Shown here one piece after another: positions 1 to 9,236 of a stretch of 64,000 bases of DNA; within the stretch, counting starts at the first letter, position 1, and each line of letters starts with the position of its first letter. The DNA lies in NCBI RefSeq assembly GCF_018215265.2, contig NZ_CP136562.1:2790001-2854000 (forward strand), written 5' to 3'. Position numbers and translations under genes: made by a program. The stretch comes from Paenarthrobacter sp. GOM3. GTDB taxonomy: Bacteria; Actinomycetota; Actinomycetes; Actinomycetales; Micrococcaceae. The notes beneath the pieces were generated by a model. The model was not told the origin of the DNA and did not search any database. It saw only the letters and a list, made by a program, of their open reading frames with translations.

Positions 1-745
1 CAGCGAGCTCGGAAGCTGCGGCCTGCAGCATTGCTGCGAAAATGCGGGATTCGATGTAACGCGGGAGCAGTGCGTCAAGCACCTGCTCGGTTTCCGGTTC
101 GAATTCGTACAGCGGCAACAGCTCGGACTCCGAGGCTGCTTCCTCTTCGACGACCTCCAGCGGGAGCAAACGGATAACCGTAGGTTCCTGCGTCACCATG
201 GACTTGAAGCGGGTGTAGACGACGTGGATCTCGTCCACGCCTCCCTCTTCGAAGTCTGTGGAGAAGTCTTCCAAAAGTGCAGCGCCGACTTCCTGGGCGG
301 TTTCGAATTCCGGTGCGTCCGTGCCGCCGGTCCATACACGGGAGTATGACCGGTTGCGGAAATCGAAGTACGCCTGCGCCTTGCGGCCAACGAGGTACGC
401 TTTGACTTCCTTGCCTTCTGCGTGAAGAAGCTCGAAGAGACCTTCAGCCTGCTTGAGCACGCTGGCCGAGTAGGATCCTGCAAGGCCGCGGTCTGAGGTA
501 ATAATCAGGACAGCGGCACGGCGGATCTGCTCCGGCTCCGTGGTCAGAGGGTGATCGATTTCGCTCTGAGTTGCGACAGCAGAAACGGCGCGGGTAATGG
601 CGTTCGCGTAAGGCAGTGAAGCTGCTACGCGTGCGCGGGCCTTACCGATGCGCGAGGTAGCGATCAGTTCCATCGCCTTGAAGATCTTGCGCATCGACGT
701 CGTCGAGCTGATCTTCTGACGGTAGACCCGAATCTGGGCTCCCAT
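1..745 (-). CDS. atpG: ATP synthase F1 subunit gamma (3' end outside window)
   Basis: Gamma is the central rotor stalk of F1Fo ATP synthase and couples proton flow through the c-ring to catalysis in alpha/beta. Reading the minus strand from the ATG at 745 gives [20 protein letters not shown], followed by [14 protein letters not shown], the conserved N-terminal coiled-coil helix of gamma. The purine-rich GGAAAGGA upstream is a good ribosome binding site and supports this start. About 248 codons are present of a usual 290-300, so the C-terminal helix lies beyond the left edge. It is the last atp gene in the window, downstream of atpA, with a hairpin in the 76-bp gap. The reading frame is intact. 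Confidence 0.95.
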   Translation of the reverse strand, partial: MGAQIRVYRQKISSTTSMRKIFKAMELIATSRIGKARARVAASLPYANAITRAVSAVATQSEIDHPLTTEPEQIRRAAVLIITSDRGLAGSYSASVLKQAEGLFELLHAEGKEVKAYLVGRKAQAYFDFRNRSYSRVWTGGTDAPEFETAQEVGAALLEDFSTDFEEGGVDEIHVVYTRFKSMVTQEPTVIRLLPLEVVEEEAASESELLPLYEFEPETEQVLDALLPRYIESRIFAAMLQAAASELA

Positions 746-773
746 ACTTATCCTTTCCTATGTTCCCGACGTG

Positions 774-811
774 CCGCCCTGCCGGGGCCCTTGCGGACCG
801 CGGCAGGGCGG
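774..811. repeat. Inverted repeat between atpA and atpG
   Basis: Arms of 11 bp (CCGCCCTGCCG at 774-784 and CGGCAGGGCGG at 801-811) are perfectly complementary, with a 16-base loop. No U-run follows on the minus strand. It is more likely an intercistronic mRNA-stability or partial-attenuation hairpin than a full terminator. Confidence 0.6.
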
Positions 812-821
812 GTTATCGAAA

Positions 822-2459
822 CTAGCGCTTCTGCTTGACGATCTTTTCCTGGTCGACGTCGCCGCCGGCGATCGCTGCGTGCTCTTCGTGGCCTGCGCCA
901 ACCAAGTGGTTGTCGCCCTGGCCGAAGAAGCCCTTCTTGAAGGAAACGATGGCTTCCTTCAGTGCAGCAGCGGTGTCGTCATCCAGGACGTTGGTCTGGG
1001 CCAGCGTGGTCAGGATGGAGGACTGGTGCTTGAGGTGCTCCAGGAACTCGGACTCGAAACGGCTGATGTCCTCAACCGGAACATCATCCAAGTAACCGTT
1101 GGTACCGGCCCAGATGGAGACAACCTGATTCTCGACCGGGAACGGCGAGTACTGGCCCTGCTTCAGCAGTTCCATCAGGCGGGCACCACGGGTCAGCTGC
1201 TGACGGGAAGCAGCATCAAGGTCGGATGCGAACATGGCGAAAGCCTGCATGTCGCGGTACTGGGCGAGGTCCAGCTTCAAAGTGCCGGAGACCTTCTTCA
1301 TGGACTTGACCTGCGCAGCACCACCCACGCGGGACACGGAGACACCAACGTCAACAGCGGGACGCTGGTTGGCGTTGAAGAGGTCCGACTGCAGGAAGAT
1401 CTGGCCATCGGTAATGGAGATCACGTTGGTCGGGATGTAGGCGGAAACGTCGTTTGCCTTGGTTTCGACGATCGGAAGACCGGTCATCGAACCTGCACCG
1501 AGCTCGTCAGAGAGCTTGGCACAACGCTCCAGCAGGCGGGAGTGCAAGTAGAAGACGTCACCCGGGTAAGCTTCGCGTCCCGGCGGACGACGCAGCAGCA
1601 GGGACACGGCGCGGTAGGCTTCGGCCTGCTTGGACAGGTCATCGAAGATCACCAGAACGTGCTTGCCGCCGTACATCCAGTGCTGGCCGATGGCCGAGCC
1701 TGCGTACGGTGCCAAGTACTTGAAGCCAGCGGGGTCGGATGCCGGGGAGGCCACGATCGTGGTGTACTCCAGGGCGCCGTGGTCCTCGAGGGTCTGGCGT
1801 ACTGCTGCAATGGTGGAAGCCTTCTGGCCGACACCAACGTAGACGCAGCGGACCTGCTTGGTGACATCTCCCGAAGCCCAGTTGGCCTTCTGGTTGATGA
1901 TGGTGTCCACTGCGATCGCGGTCTTACCGGTCTGGCGGTCACCAATGATCAGCTGACGCTGGCCACGGCCGATCGGGATCATGGCGTCGATAGCCTTGAG
2001 GCCGGTCTGCATCGGTTCGTGAACCGACTTGCGCTCGGTAACGCCCGGAGCCTGGAGTTCCAGTGCACGGGTGCCCTCTGCCTTGATCTCGCCGAGGTCG
2101 TCGATCGGCTGGCCCAGCGGGTCGACGACGCGACCCAGGAAGGCATCGCCAACCGGAACGGACAGGATTTCACCGGTGCGGTGAACTTCCTGGCCTTCTT
2201 CAATACCGGTGAAGTCACCGAGGATAATGACACCGATCTCGCGGACGTCGAGGTTCTGGGCGAGGCCCAGCGTGCCATCTTCGAAGCGAAGCAGCTCGTT
2301 CGCCATGACCGAGGGAAGACCCTCAACACGGGCGATGCCGTCACTTGCGGTGGTCACACGACCAACCTCTACGCGCTCTGCGTTACCGGGTTCGTAGGAC
2401 GCCGCGAACTCGTTCAACGCATTACGGACGTCGTCGGCGTTGATGGTCAATTCGGCCAT
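822..2459 (-). CDS. atpA: ATP synthase F1 subunit alpha
   Basis: Alpha is the non-catalytic nucleotide-binding subunit of the F1 hexamer. From the ATG at 2459 the protein is 545 residues, normal for actinobacterial alpha, and begins [15 protein letters not shown]. Walker A GDRQTGKT is at residues 173-180, and the C-terminal region carries the expected helical domain. The open frame extends 11 codons further upstream to 2492, but the family N-terminus and an AGGAG/GGGA stretch just before 2459 favour the shorter start. It lies between atpH and atpG in the standard order. Confidence 0.97.
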   Translation of the reverse strand: MAELTINADDVRNALNEFAASYEPGNAERVEVGRVTTASDGIARVEGLPSVMANELLRFEDGTLGLAQNLDVREIGVIILGDFTGIEEGQEVHRTGEILSVPVGDAFLGRVVDPLGQPIDDLGEIKAEGTRALELQAPGVTERKSVHEPMQTGLKAIDAMIPIGRGQRQLIIGDRQTGKTAIAVDTIINQKANWASGDVTKQVRCVYVGVGQKASTIAAVRQTLEDHGALEYTTIVASPASDPAGFKYLAPYAGSAIGQHWMYGGKHVLVIFDDLSKQAEAYRAVSLLLRRPPGREAYPGDVFYLHSRLLERCAKLSDELGAGSMTGLPIVETKANDVSAYIPTNVISITDGQIFLQSDLFNANQRPAVDVGVSVSRVGGAAQVKSMKKVSGTLKLDLAQYRDMQAFAMFASDLDAASRQQLTRGARLMELLKQGQYSPFPVENQVVSIWAGTNGYLDDVPVEDISRFESEFLEHLKHQSSILTTLAQTNVLDDDTAAALKEAIVSFKKGFFGQGDNHLVGAGHEEHAAIAGGDVDQEKIVKQKR

Positions 2460-2544
2460 CTGCAGTCCCTGCTCTCCTGTTTTCGTGATCATCGTTGCTC
2501 ACGATGACCGGGATTTATATCAGTTAAGTTGTGCTTTGTCTTTG

Positions 2545-3372
2545 CTAGCCAGCGAGCTGGCGGCGGAGCTCGGTCAGGCGGGCAACAACCGAAGCGTCAA
2601 GCACTTCGTCACCTACCTGTACGCGGATTCCACCGATCAGTGCCGGTTCGACATTGACGTTGACCTTCAGTTCGCGGCCGTAGAGGGCATTCAGCCCGGC
2701 CTGCAGACGGCTGGCCTGCGTTTCCGTCAACGGACGGGTAACGCTGACGGTTGCAATCCAGCGCTGCTGGCGCTTGGCTGCAAGCTTGGCGAAGGACTCG
2801 ACGAGCTTGCTCGGCTTGACACCCCGCGGTTGCGTCACTGCCTGGCTGATGAGAACCTTGGCTTCCTCGCTGCTGCCAGGAACAAGCTTCTCGGCCAGTG
2901 CGATCTTTGCCGCGGGCGATGCCTGCGGCTCAGACAAAGCACGTTGTACTTCGTGGCTGGAAGCGACGGCCTGGTTGAAAGCAAACAGATCGTTTTCCAG
3001 CTCTTCCAGCCCCGTGATACCGGAGGCAGAAACGGCCGACTTGTTTTCAGCTACGGCAATGACCACCGTGGCGGCAAGGGTCTCGAGTGCATCGCCGATA
3101 TCGCGTGCGGACGCCCAGCGTGAGCTGGCCAACCCGCCTGCAATCTCAGCAGCATCAGCGGAGACTTTCCCGCCAACCAGCTGCTTGACCAGCGCCGACT
3201 TCTCGTCTCCGGTACGGGACGGGTCAGTCAGGGCGCGGCGCAAGCCAGCCGAGCTGTCCACCGTTCCCAGGATTCCGAAGAGGTCCTTAGCCAACTGCAG
3301 CGAGGCGAAAGGAAGCTTGGCTTCCAGTTGCGCCAGTGCTGTGGTCAGCGATTCGCTCGATATACCTGCCAT
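2545..3372 (-). CDS. atpH: ATP synthase F1 subunit delta
   Basis: Delta links the peripheral b-stalk to the top of F1. The protein has 275 residues, longer than the roughly 180 of E. coli delta; actinobacterial delta subunits are typically extended. The C-terminal part (GRELKVNVNVEPALIGGIRV, then LDASVVARL) is the conserved delta/OSCP signature. The ATG overlaps the atpF stop by one base (TAATG), so the two genes are probably translationally coupled. The long alanine-rich N-terminal half matches the delta-like domain of actinobacteria. Confidence 0.93.
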   Translation of the reverse strand: MAGISSESLTTALAQLEAKLPFASLQLAKDLFGILGTVDSSAGLRRALTDPSRTGDEKSALVKQLVGGKVSADAAEIAGGLASSRWASARDIGDALETLAATVVIAVAENKSAVSASGITGLEELENDLFAFNQAVASSHEVQRALSEPQASPAAKIALAEKLVPGSSEEAKVLISQAVTQPRGVKPSKLVESFAKLAAKRQQRWIATVSVTRPLTETQASRLQAGLNALYGRELKVNVNVEPALIGGIRVQVGDEVLDASVVARLTELRRQLAG

Positions 3373-3929
3373 TACTTAGCTGCACCTGCGCTCTGGGTCT
3401 CCAGATCAGCAAGGAAGCGGTCCACAACGCGTGCGGCGCGCTGGTCGTCGGTGAGTGCTTCACCAACGATGCGTCCGGCCAGCGTGGTGGCCAGGGTGCC
3501 AACCTCGGAACGAAGCGAGACAACAGCTGCCTGACGCTCCGATTCGATAGCAGCGTGTGCCTGCTCGGTGATCCGGGCGGACTCGGCAGCTGCCTTGGCC
3601 TTGAGGTCCGCGAGGATCTGGGCGCCTTCGGCGCGTGCTTCTTCGCGGATGCGGTTGGCTTCGGCGCGGGCGTCGGTGAGCTGCTGCTTGTACTCTTCAA
3701 GAGCTGCAGAAGCTTCCGCCTGGGCCGCTTCGGCCTTTGCAATGCCACCTTCGATTGCTTCGGCGCGCTCTGCGAAGGTCTTCTCGAACATCGGGACAAC
3801 AAACTTGACCACGATGTACAAGAGGACCGCAAAGCCGACGAGGACAACGCCCATTTCCCAGACGTTGGGAACGAGCGGGTTGCTCTTCGCTTCGCCTTCA
3901 GTGGCGGCTGAGATGATCAGCTGATTCAT
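3372..3929 (-). CDS. atpF: ATP synthase Fo subunit b
   Basis: Subunit b forms the peripheral stator stalk. The protein has 185 residues. A single membrane segment at about residues 25-47 (WEMGVVLVGFAVLLYIVVKF) is followed by a long charged alanine/glutamate-rich helix to about residue 165, as expected for the dimeric coiled coil. The 3' end overlaps atpH by one base. It lies between atpE and atpH in the usual Fo-to-F1 order. Confidence 0.95.
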   Translation of the reverse strand: MNQLIISAATEGEAKSNPLVPNVWEMGVVLVGFAVLLYIVVKFVVPMFEKTFAERAEAIEGGIAKAEAAQAEASAALEEYKQQLTDARAEANRIREEARAEGAQILADLKAKAAAESARITEQAHAAIESERQAAVVSLRSEVGTLATTLAGRIVGEALTDDQRAARVVDRFLADLETQSAGAAK

Positions 3930-3980
3930 ATTTCACCCGTCCTATCTACTCGTGCGTCGAATTCGCTTGGGTTCTTATTA

Positions 3981-4199
3981 TTAGGAAAGAACGAAAGCGA
4001 AGACGAGGCCGAGGATGGCAAGAGCTTCAGTCAGTGCCAGACCAAGGAACGCGATCGGCTGCAGCACACGCTGAGCTTCCGGCTGACGTGCAACACCGTT
4101 GATGTAAGCGGCGAACACGAGACCCACACCGATACCACCGCCGATGGCCGAGAGACCGTAGCCGATGAGGTTGAGGGAGCCGTTGATGGTGCCTTCCAT
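3981..4199 (-). CDS. atpE: ATP synthase Fo subunit c
   Basis: This is the proteolipid that forms the proton-driven c-ring. At 72 residues it consists of two membrane helices joined by the polar loop ARQPE (residues 37-41), the conserved contact to gamma/epsilon. The proton-carrying carboxylate is Glu58 within LALTEALAI. The glycine-rich first helix ([10 protein letters not shown]) is typical. It follows atpB by 80 bases. Bedaquiline-type inhibitors act on this subunit in mycobacteria, but nothing here allows a sensitivity call. Confidence 0.97.
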   Translation of the reverse strand: MEGTINGSLNLIGYGLSAIGGGIGVGLVFAAYINGVARQPEAQRVLQPIAFLGLALTEALAILGLVFAFVLS

Positions 4200-4279
4200 T
4201 TTTTCTTCCTTTCAAGATGCCGCCCGTGCGGCAGGTTGTTTGGGTTGCTTCATCCCCGCGAGGGGAAGTTTTTGGGAGC

Positions 4280-5080
4280 CTAGTGGCTGTCGGCGTGCAG
4301 GGCGCCTTCGATGTAGATCGCGGTCAGCAAGGTGAACACGTAAGCCTGCAGCGCCATGATCAGCGCTTCGAGCATGTACATCGCCACGGCACCAACGAGG
4401 ACCAGGACCGATGCGCCCTTGAGCAGGACGTTCTCCTGCATGACCAGGAACTCGATGCCGGAACCGGCAAGCATGACGATCAGGTGGCCGGCCAGCATGG
4501 TCGCGAACAGACGGAGGCTGTGCGTGACGGGGCGGACCAGGAAGTTCGAGATGATTTCGATCGGTACGACGATCAGCAGGATGTACCACGGAATGCCCGA
4601 CGGAACAGTTGCGAGCTTGAAGTACTTCAGGCCATTCTTCTTTACGCCAATTGCGATCCAGGTGAAGAAGACGATGCCGGCCAGCACGTACGCTCCACCA
4701 ACGTGGGAGAAGCTGGGCAGCTGGATGACGGGGATCGCGCCATAGATGTTGTTGACCAAAATAAAGAAGAACAAGCTGAACAACAGCGGGACATACTTGA
4801 TGAAGTCCTTGCCGCCGATGATGTCCTTGGCGATGCTGTTGCGGACGAAGCCGTAGGCCATCTCGCCTGCGAACTGCAGCTTGCCGGGAACCAGCTGCTG
4901 CTTACGTGCGGCGAGGATAAAGAATGTAGCGATAATGACGACCGATAGGATCACCAGCAGCATCTGCTTGGAGAAGCCATCGTGCGCACCCCAAGGCAGG
5001 ATTGCCGGCAGGTGCATTTCGTCGATTCCGGGTGGGGTGAAGGACCCCGAATCCTGGGCGGGGAGCGCAAGCGCGATCAA
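4280..5080 (-). CDS. atpB: ATP synthase Fo subunit a
   Basis: Subunit a is the static half-channel partner of the c-ring. It has 266 residues with several hydrophobic segments. The conserved fourth-helix region reads RPVTHSLRLFATMLAGH, with the essential arginine in SLRLFA, and the last helix reads ALQAYVFTLLTAIYI. The start codon appears to be TTG at 5080, preceded by GAGAGGAAACGCG. No better in-frame ATG lies upstream, and the next one (EMHLPAIL) would remove normal N-terminal sequence. Confidence 0.95.
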   Translation of the reverse strand: MIALALPAQDSGSFTPPGIDEMHLPAILPWGAHDGFSKQMLLVILSVVIIATFFILAARKQQLVPGKLQFAGEMAYGFVRNSIAKDIIGGKDFIKYVPLLFSLFFFILVNNIYGAIPVIQLPSFSHVGGAYVLAGIVFFTWIAIGVKKNGLKYFKLATVPSGIPWYILLIVVPIEIISNFLVRPVTHSLRLFATMLAGHLIVMLAGSGIEFLVMQENVLLKGASVLVLVGAVAMYMLEALIMALQAYVFTLLTAIYIEGALHADSH

Positions 5081-5161
5081 CGCGTTTCCTCTCTGCTGTG
5101 TCCATCATTGGGCATTGGTTGGAGTCCGGACGCGTTGGACGCATTCGTCATCCATGTGAAA

Positions 5162-5497
5162 TTATTTGGCATTACTGTCCCCGTCCGTGGACGGACCGCT
5201 GTCTGCGTTACTCTCGCCAGGAGTGGAACTTTGCCTGGTGAGGCCATGCATATGGGAAAGATAGAACCCTCCTGCGGCTCCCAGCAGAGCGCCAAGGAGC
5301 ACAATCCAGCGGGTCCCCCACAGAATATCCAGACCCCAGCCTACCAAACTCCAGACAATGATCCCGCCAATGATGTAGCTGAAGACGGCCATGCCGGCGT
5401 TATATCCGCCGTCGTTTCCGACGTCGCCGCTTTCGTTGCCACTGGCGGGTTGCTGGGAAGGAAGGGATGGGCGCGAATAGCGCTTACGAGGAGACAT
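5162..5497 (-). CDS. AtpZ/AtpI-family small membrane protein
   Basis: This small protein of 111 residues has two membrane helices: YIIGGIIVWSLVGWGLDI and WIVLLGALLGAAGGFYLSHM. The GWGLD motif and the gene's position just upstream of atpB match the AtpZ/AtpI group, whose members have been linked to c-ring assembly or Mg2+/Ca2+ handling for ATP synthase. The N-terminus is basic and the C-terminus is an acidic Ser/Asp/Gly-rich tail. The ATG at 5497 lies inside the preceding gene (14-bp overlap); a longer reading to 5605 would overlap it by more than 100 bp and is unlikely. Confidence 0.8.
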   Translation of the reverse strand: MSPRKRYSRPSLPSQQPASGNESGDVGNDGGYNAGMAVFSYIIGGIIVWSLVGWGLDILWGTRWIVLLGALLGAAGGFYLSHMHGLTRQSSTPGESNADSGPSTDGDSNAK

Positions 5498-5975
5498 CCG
5501 GACCACCCTCCTGTTCGGCTGGGTCGTTGTAGATCTGGAGTCGGGCCTTGCTGAAACCGTAGATTTCTGCGGCCTGCCAGAAGACAACGGCGACCACGGC
5601 GCCAATCAGGAACCAGCGGTGGTGGAGCCAGTCCGGAGCGCCGAGAACAAAGAGCACTACGGCAAATCCGATCACTTTGATGAAATATGTTGCAACAAAG
5701 AGGCCGACTGCGCCGGAAGGGTTGTTACGGCCAACAAAATGGCCGATCAGGAGGCTGATCCCGAAGAAGAGCATGACCAGGGCGGCGCCGAACGCTACTG
5801 AAAGAGCGCCCTGCCCGCCGTTCATGAAGGCCGCGATAACGCAGGTTATGGCTGTTGCTGCCACCGCTGCTGCGGCACTGAGCATGAGCAACCGGAGCCA
5901 CAACGAAGACTGGCCGCCAACGGATCCAACACCACGTTTACCGGACGGGCGTCCGGTTTCGGCGTTGGATGTCAT
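5484..5975 (-). CDS. atpI: ATP synthase protein I-like membrane protein
   Basis: The product has 163 residues with four hydrophobic segments: a long one at about 24-50, then about 58-80, 90-112 and 119-140. The size, topology and place between wecA and the Fo genes fit the poorly conserved AtpI-type protein of actinobacterial atp operons. No catalytic motif is visible. The ends are soluble and Gly/Ser-rich. The name rests on context and topology; hypothetical membrane protein is the safe alternative. Confidence 0.65.
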   Translation of the reverse strand: MTSNAETGRPSGKRGVGSVGGQSSLWLRLLMLSAAAAVAATAITCVIAAFMNGGQGALSVAFGAALVMLFFGISLLIGHFVGRNNPSGAVGLFVATYFIKVIGFAVVLFVLGAPDWLHHRWFLIGAVVAVVFWQAAEIYGFSKARLQIYNDPAEQEGGPDVSS

Positions 5976-6095
5976 GGGGATACCAATCCTCGTGGCACAG
6001 GTGCCATATTCTCAAAGTGGGGGATTTACGGGCGAGTGACTGTCCGCAGTAAGAATTCTACATGAGATAGAACTGTGACTCTAACCGGCCGTCAT

Positions 6096-7211
6096 CTACT
6101 GCTCCCCCGGCCGGGTCGAGTTCCGGGTGAAGTAGGGCCAGGCCGTGACGGCAGCCATGACGAGCGCGGCCGCTATGACCACGATGAGTACCACCTGCCA
6201 GGGAAAGACTGCAAAGGCGACACCGCCAAACGCAAGGATGCAGGTCCACACGTACAGCATGACGACGGCGGTGCGGTGCGAGTAGCCGAGGTCCACCAGC
6301 TTGTGGTGGAGGTGGCCACGGTCGGCGGACCATGGGGACTGGCCCCTTGCCGTCCTCCGTATCACTGCCATTCCGAGGTCAAGGAGCGGAAGGGACAGGA
6401 CGGCGAACGGGAGGAGGATGGGAACCACCGTGGGAATACCGTTTGCGCGGTCGTAGAGGCCGGACCCGATCTGCCCTGTTGCTACGACACCGGCGGAGGC
6501 CATCAGGAGCCCGATCAGCATGGCTCCTGAATCCCCCATGAAGATCTTTGCGGGGAACCAGTTGTGCGGCAGGAAGCCGATGCAACTGCCAACCAGGATG
6601 GCCATCAGCAGCGTGGCGAGGTCTGAATTGTCTGTGGAGGGGTTGTTGCGGTGGACCCAGTAGGCGGTGAGGAAGAACGCTCCCCCGCCGATGGTGGCGA
6701 CACCTGCTGCCAGTCCATCAAGTCCGTCAATAAAGTTCACGGCGTTCATGGTGGTGACAATCAGCCCGGCGGTGAGGACGATCTGGACCACCTCGGAGTC
6801 CAGGAAGATGGGTTCGGGGATGAACGGGACAACGGACATCCGAACGCCCCAGACGGCCACGATGAGGGCAGCCGCTCCTTGTCCGAGCAATTTGATCCAC
6901 CAACGGATGTCCAGGATGTCGTCCGCCACGCCGACGGCCACGATGACTACGGCGCCAGCCAGGATCCCCCACGGAGCATCGTTGTGCCTGAAGATGTCTT
7001 TGACGAAGAAGGAGTTGCTGGCCACAACGAGCGCAACGAAGAAACCGCAGAAGATCCCCAGGCCGCCAAGCTTGGAAATCAGGACGGAGTGCATGTCGCG
7101 GCTACGGATAGGCCGGTACAGCCGCAGTTTGTTCCCGGCTACGCGCGCGCCCCACGTTCCCGCGTAGGACACCACGGCAGCCGTGAGCGCCATCAGCAGA
7201 TACATGATCAT
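6096..7211 (-). CDS. wecA: Undecaprenyl-phosphate GlcNAc-1-phosphate transferase (MraY/WecA family)
   Basis: This integral membrane glycosyl-1-phosphate transferase loads a sugar phosphate onto undecaprenyl (or decaprenyl) phosphate at the cytoplasmic face, starting cell-wall glycan synthesis. At 371 residues with about 11 helices, it shows the family signatures VADDILDI (the Asp pair), NFIDGLDG, GDSGA and a C-terminal HLHH histidine motif. Actinobacteria usually keep this gene directly upstream of atpB, as here. Several nearby Met codons (7211, 7205, 7193) make the exact start uncertain. Confidence 0.93.
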   Translation of the reverse strand: MIMYLLMALTAAVVSYAGTWGARVAGNKLRLYRPIRSRDMHSVLISKLGGLGIFCGFFVALVVASNSFFVKDIFRHNDAPWGILAGAVVIVAVGVADDILDIRWWIKLLGQGAAALIVAVWGVRMSVVPFIPEPIFLDSEVVQIVLTAGLIVTTMNAVNFIDGLDGLAAGVATIGGGAFFLTAYWVHRNNPSTDNSDLATLLMAILVGSCIGFLPHNWFPAKIFMGDSGAMLIGLLMASAGVVATGQIGSGLYDRANGIPTVVPILLPFAVLSLPLLDLGMAVIRRTARGQSPWSADRGHLHHKLVDLGYSHRTAVVMLYVWTCILAFGGVAFAVFPWQVVLIVVIAAALVMAAVTAWPYFTRNSTRPGEQ

Positions 7212-7493
7212 GACGCGGCTCCCGGAAGCTGCCCGCTGGCTGGACCGGAAGCCATGGTCAGCGAACGTGGCCGCTTCCCCGCCTGGATGCCGGGGAATTC
7301 CGGGCAGCTCAAGGTGTGGAATTCTGTCTGTGGATAAATGGAACTACTCCGTCGCCATGCCTGCACCGGCTCTGCCGAATGTTGCGGGATTTTCGTGGAC
7401 TCTTGTCACGATACTAATGCCATCGGCCGTGACCAGCCTGTGACGCAGCCGCAGGACCCCAAGTTGTTTAGCTGCCTTAGCACCGCTTTTTTG

Positions 7494-8450
7494 TTACCGG
7501 ACGGGCTGCCGGACATCGCGCAGCGCATAGATCCCGGCCAGCACTTCGGCGTTGGATCGCGGGGCCTTAAGGCCGTCCCGGAGGCCTTTGAAAAGTCCAG
7601 CCAACAGTACCTTCCGGTTCTTGGAGGCGGCGATCGTGCGGGTCCAGTTCCGCAATGAAGCGCCGGTGAACAGTATCTTTTCCCACGGCGCCAGTGCGTT
7701 GGACCGCGTGTAGACCCACACCTTGTTGCGTACCTCGTAATAGAAGCGGGGGCCCGGGTCAGCGCCCGCATCTCCAAAGACTTTTGTGTGGTGGTTGGCG
7801 ACCGACGCGTTTGTGCTCAGTGCAATGCCTTTGCGTGAAACCCTGGCCGTGTACTCGAGGTCATCGTTCCAGATGAAGTAGTCGGCTATGGGGAGTCCGT
7901 GACGCCTGATTTCCGCTGCCGGGATCAGGACAGAAACGAACGACGCACTACGAATTTGCGTGGCGCCCAGCCGGGCAGCGGAGCTTCGGGATTCTTCGCT
8001 TGCTCCCATCCGGGGACGCATGCGGTTCATGGGGTGGTCCCGGCCGTCGGTCCACACGACGCGGCTGGCGATGAAACCGGGGACGTGTCCCGTGTCCTGG
8101 CCATATGCCTGGGCAAGGTCCAGCGCCTCTTGCAGCGCCTGGGGCTGGGGCTCGGTATCGTCGTCCATGATCCACACGTGGTCTGCGCCGTGGTCCAGGA
8201 CTGCGCGTTCCATCCCGACGGCAAAGCCGCCCGCGCCACCGACGTTGGTATTCAACGTCACCACGTCAGTGGTCACCGGCCCCTGGTAGGTCCGCAGGAA
8301 CTCCGCAGTTCCGTCTGTGGAGGCGTTGTCGACGACGACGACGGCGTCCGGCACCCGGGTGCCCGAGGCGATCCCTGCCAGGGTTGTCTGGAGCAGTTCA
8401 AGCCGGTTATAGGTCACCACGACGGCGACCACAAGGGGTTGGGAGGTCAT
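7494..8450 (-). CDS. Family 2 glycosyltransferase (rhamnosyl/galactofuranosyl-transferase-like)
   Basis: The product is a 318-residue GT-A-fold transferase. The N-terminal part reads VVAVVVTYNRLELL and VVVVDNASTDGT (nucleotide-sugar binding), followed by NVGGAGGFAVGME and IMDDDTEP, which holds the metal-binding Asp triad. This arrangement resembles GlfT1- and rhamnosyltransferase-type enzymes that extend cell-wall linkers. The substrate cannot be read from sequence. It abuts the stop codon of the upstream WecG-type gene and precedes wecA by 282 bp, suggesting a shared role in surface glycan assembly. Confidence 0.85.
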   Translation of the reverse strand: MTSQPLVVAVVVTYNRLELLQTTLAGIASGTRVPDAVVVVDNASTDGTAEFLRTYQGPVTTDVVTLNTNVGGAGGFAVGMERAVLDHGADHVWIMDDDTEPQPQALQEALDLAQAYGQDTGHVPGFIASRVVWTDGRDHPMNRMRPRMGASEESRSSAARLGATQIRSASFVSVLIPAAEIRRHGLPIADYFIWNDDLEYTARVSRKGIALSTNASVANHHTKVFGDAGADPGPRFYYEVRNKVWVYTRSNALAPWEKILFTGASLRNWTRTIAASKNRKVLLAGLFKGLRDGLKAPRSNAEVLAGIYALRDVRQPVR

Positions 8451-9236
8451 TCACTGGCCTTTGGTCTGGGATGGTTGGAAGCGGCGGCGAATCAAGAGCC
8501 CAGCCAGCTTCCACGGTTCAACAAATACCCTGTAGGCAACCCGCCCCGGATGGAGCAGTAGGCGCCACGCCCACTCCAGGCCCAGACGTCCGAGCCAGCG
8601 CGGGGCCAGCTTCTGAATGCCTGCCACCTGTTCAATGGCACCACCGACTGCGCAATACACAGCCGGCGGCAGCTCCTCGAGCCGTCGCAGGAGGACAGCT
8701 TCCTGGAGGGGCATACCCAGGCCCAGGAGCACCAGTTGGGGACGGAAGTCGCTGAGCCACTTCACTACTGCGTCCTCCGTGGCGCCGTCCCAGCCTTCAC
8801 CCGGCATGCCGTCAACCCGCACTCCTGGAACGATGGATCGCAACCGCACAACTGCCTTCTTGTTGGCCTCACGGCCAGCACCTACCACTGCCACGCGCTG
8901 CAATCCGGGCAATTTCCCGAGCTCCGGAATCCAGTCCATGGACCCAAGCCGGTAGGCCATGGCTCCCTGGCCGAGGGGGCGCAGTTGCTTCCTGTGGGCC
9001 AGGCCCCACAACAAGGCCACAGGCGCTCCGTCCAGCAGGACGATGGAACTGCCCTGGTAGAGGGAGCGGAAATCGGGGCAGGAGTGGAACAGCGTAACGC
9101 TGTGGAGGTTGTGACCCAGCACTGTGGCGGTATTGCCCTCCGCAATGAGGCCGCCCATGGCATGAATGAGCTCATCAACGCGCAGCGGAGTAGCGTCGAC
9201 GTCGAGGACGGGGACGCGCTGGCGGTCGGGAATCAT
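8451..9236 (-). CDS. WecG/TagA/CpsF-family glycosyltransferase
   Basis: This 261-residue GT26 protein belongs to the group that adds ManNAc(A)-type sugars to a lipid-linked GlcNAc, the step after WecA. Visible family features are LLDGAPVALL near residue 70, VAVVGAGREANKK, the LVLLGLGMPLQE segment and the late CAVGGAIEQVAG. A C-terminal basic amphipathic region (AWRLLLHPGRVAYRVFVEP) fits peripheral membrane attachment. Its start overlaps the preceding gene by 4 bp (ATGA) and its stop touches the GT2 start, so the three are tightly coupled. Confidence 0.88.
   Translation of the reverse strand: MIPDRQRVPVLDVDATPLRVDELIHAMGGLIAEGNTATVLGHNLHSVTLFHSCPDFRSLYQGSSIVLLDGAPVALLWGLAHRKQLRPLGQGAMAYRLGSMDWIPELGKLPGLQRVAVVGAGREANKKAVVRLRSIVPGVRVDGMPGEGWDGATEDAVVKWLSDFRPQLVLLGLGMPLQEAVLLRRLEELPPAVYCAVGGAIEQVAGIQKLAPRWLGRLGLEWAWRLLLHPGRVAYRVFVEPWKLAGLLIRRRFQPSQTKGQ

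Noticed and set aside
771..2507. 578-residue plus-strand open frame
   Set aside because: It is antisense to atpA, has no family-like sequence, and arises from high GC codon bias.
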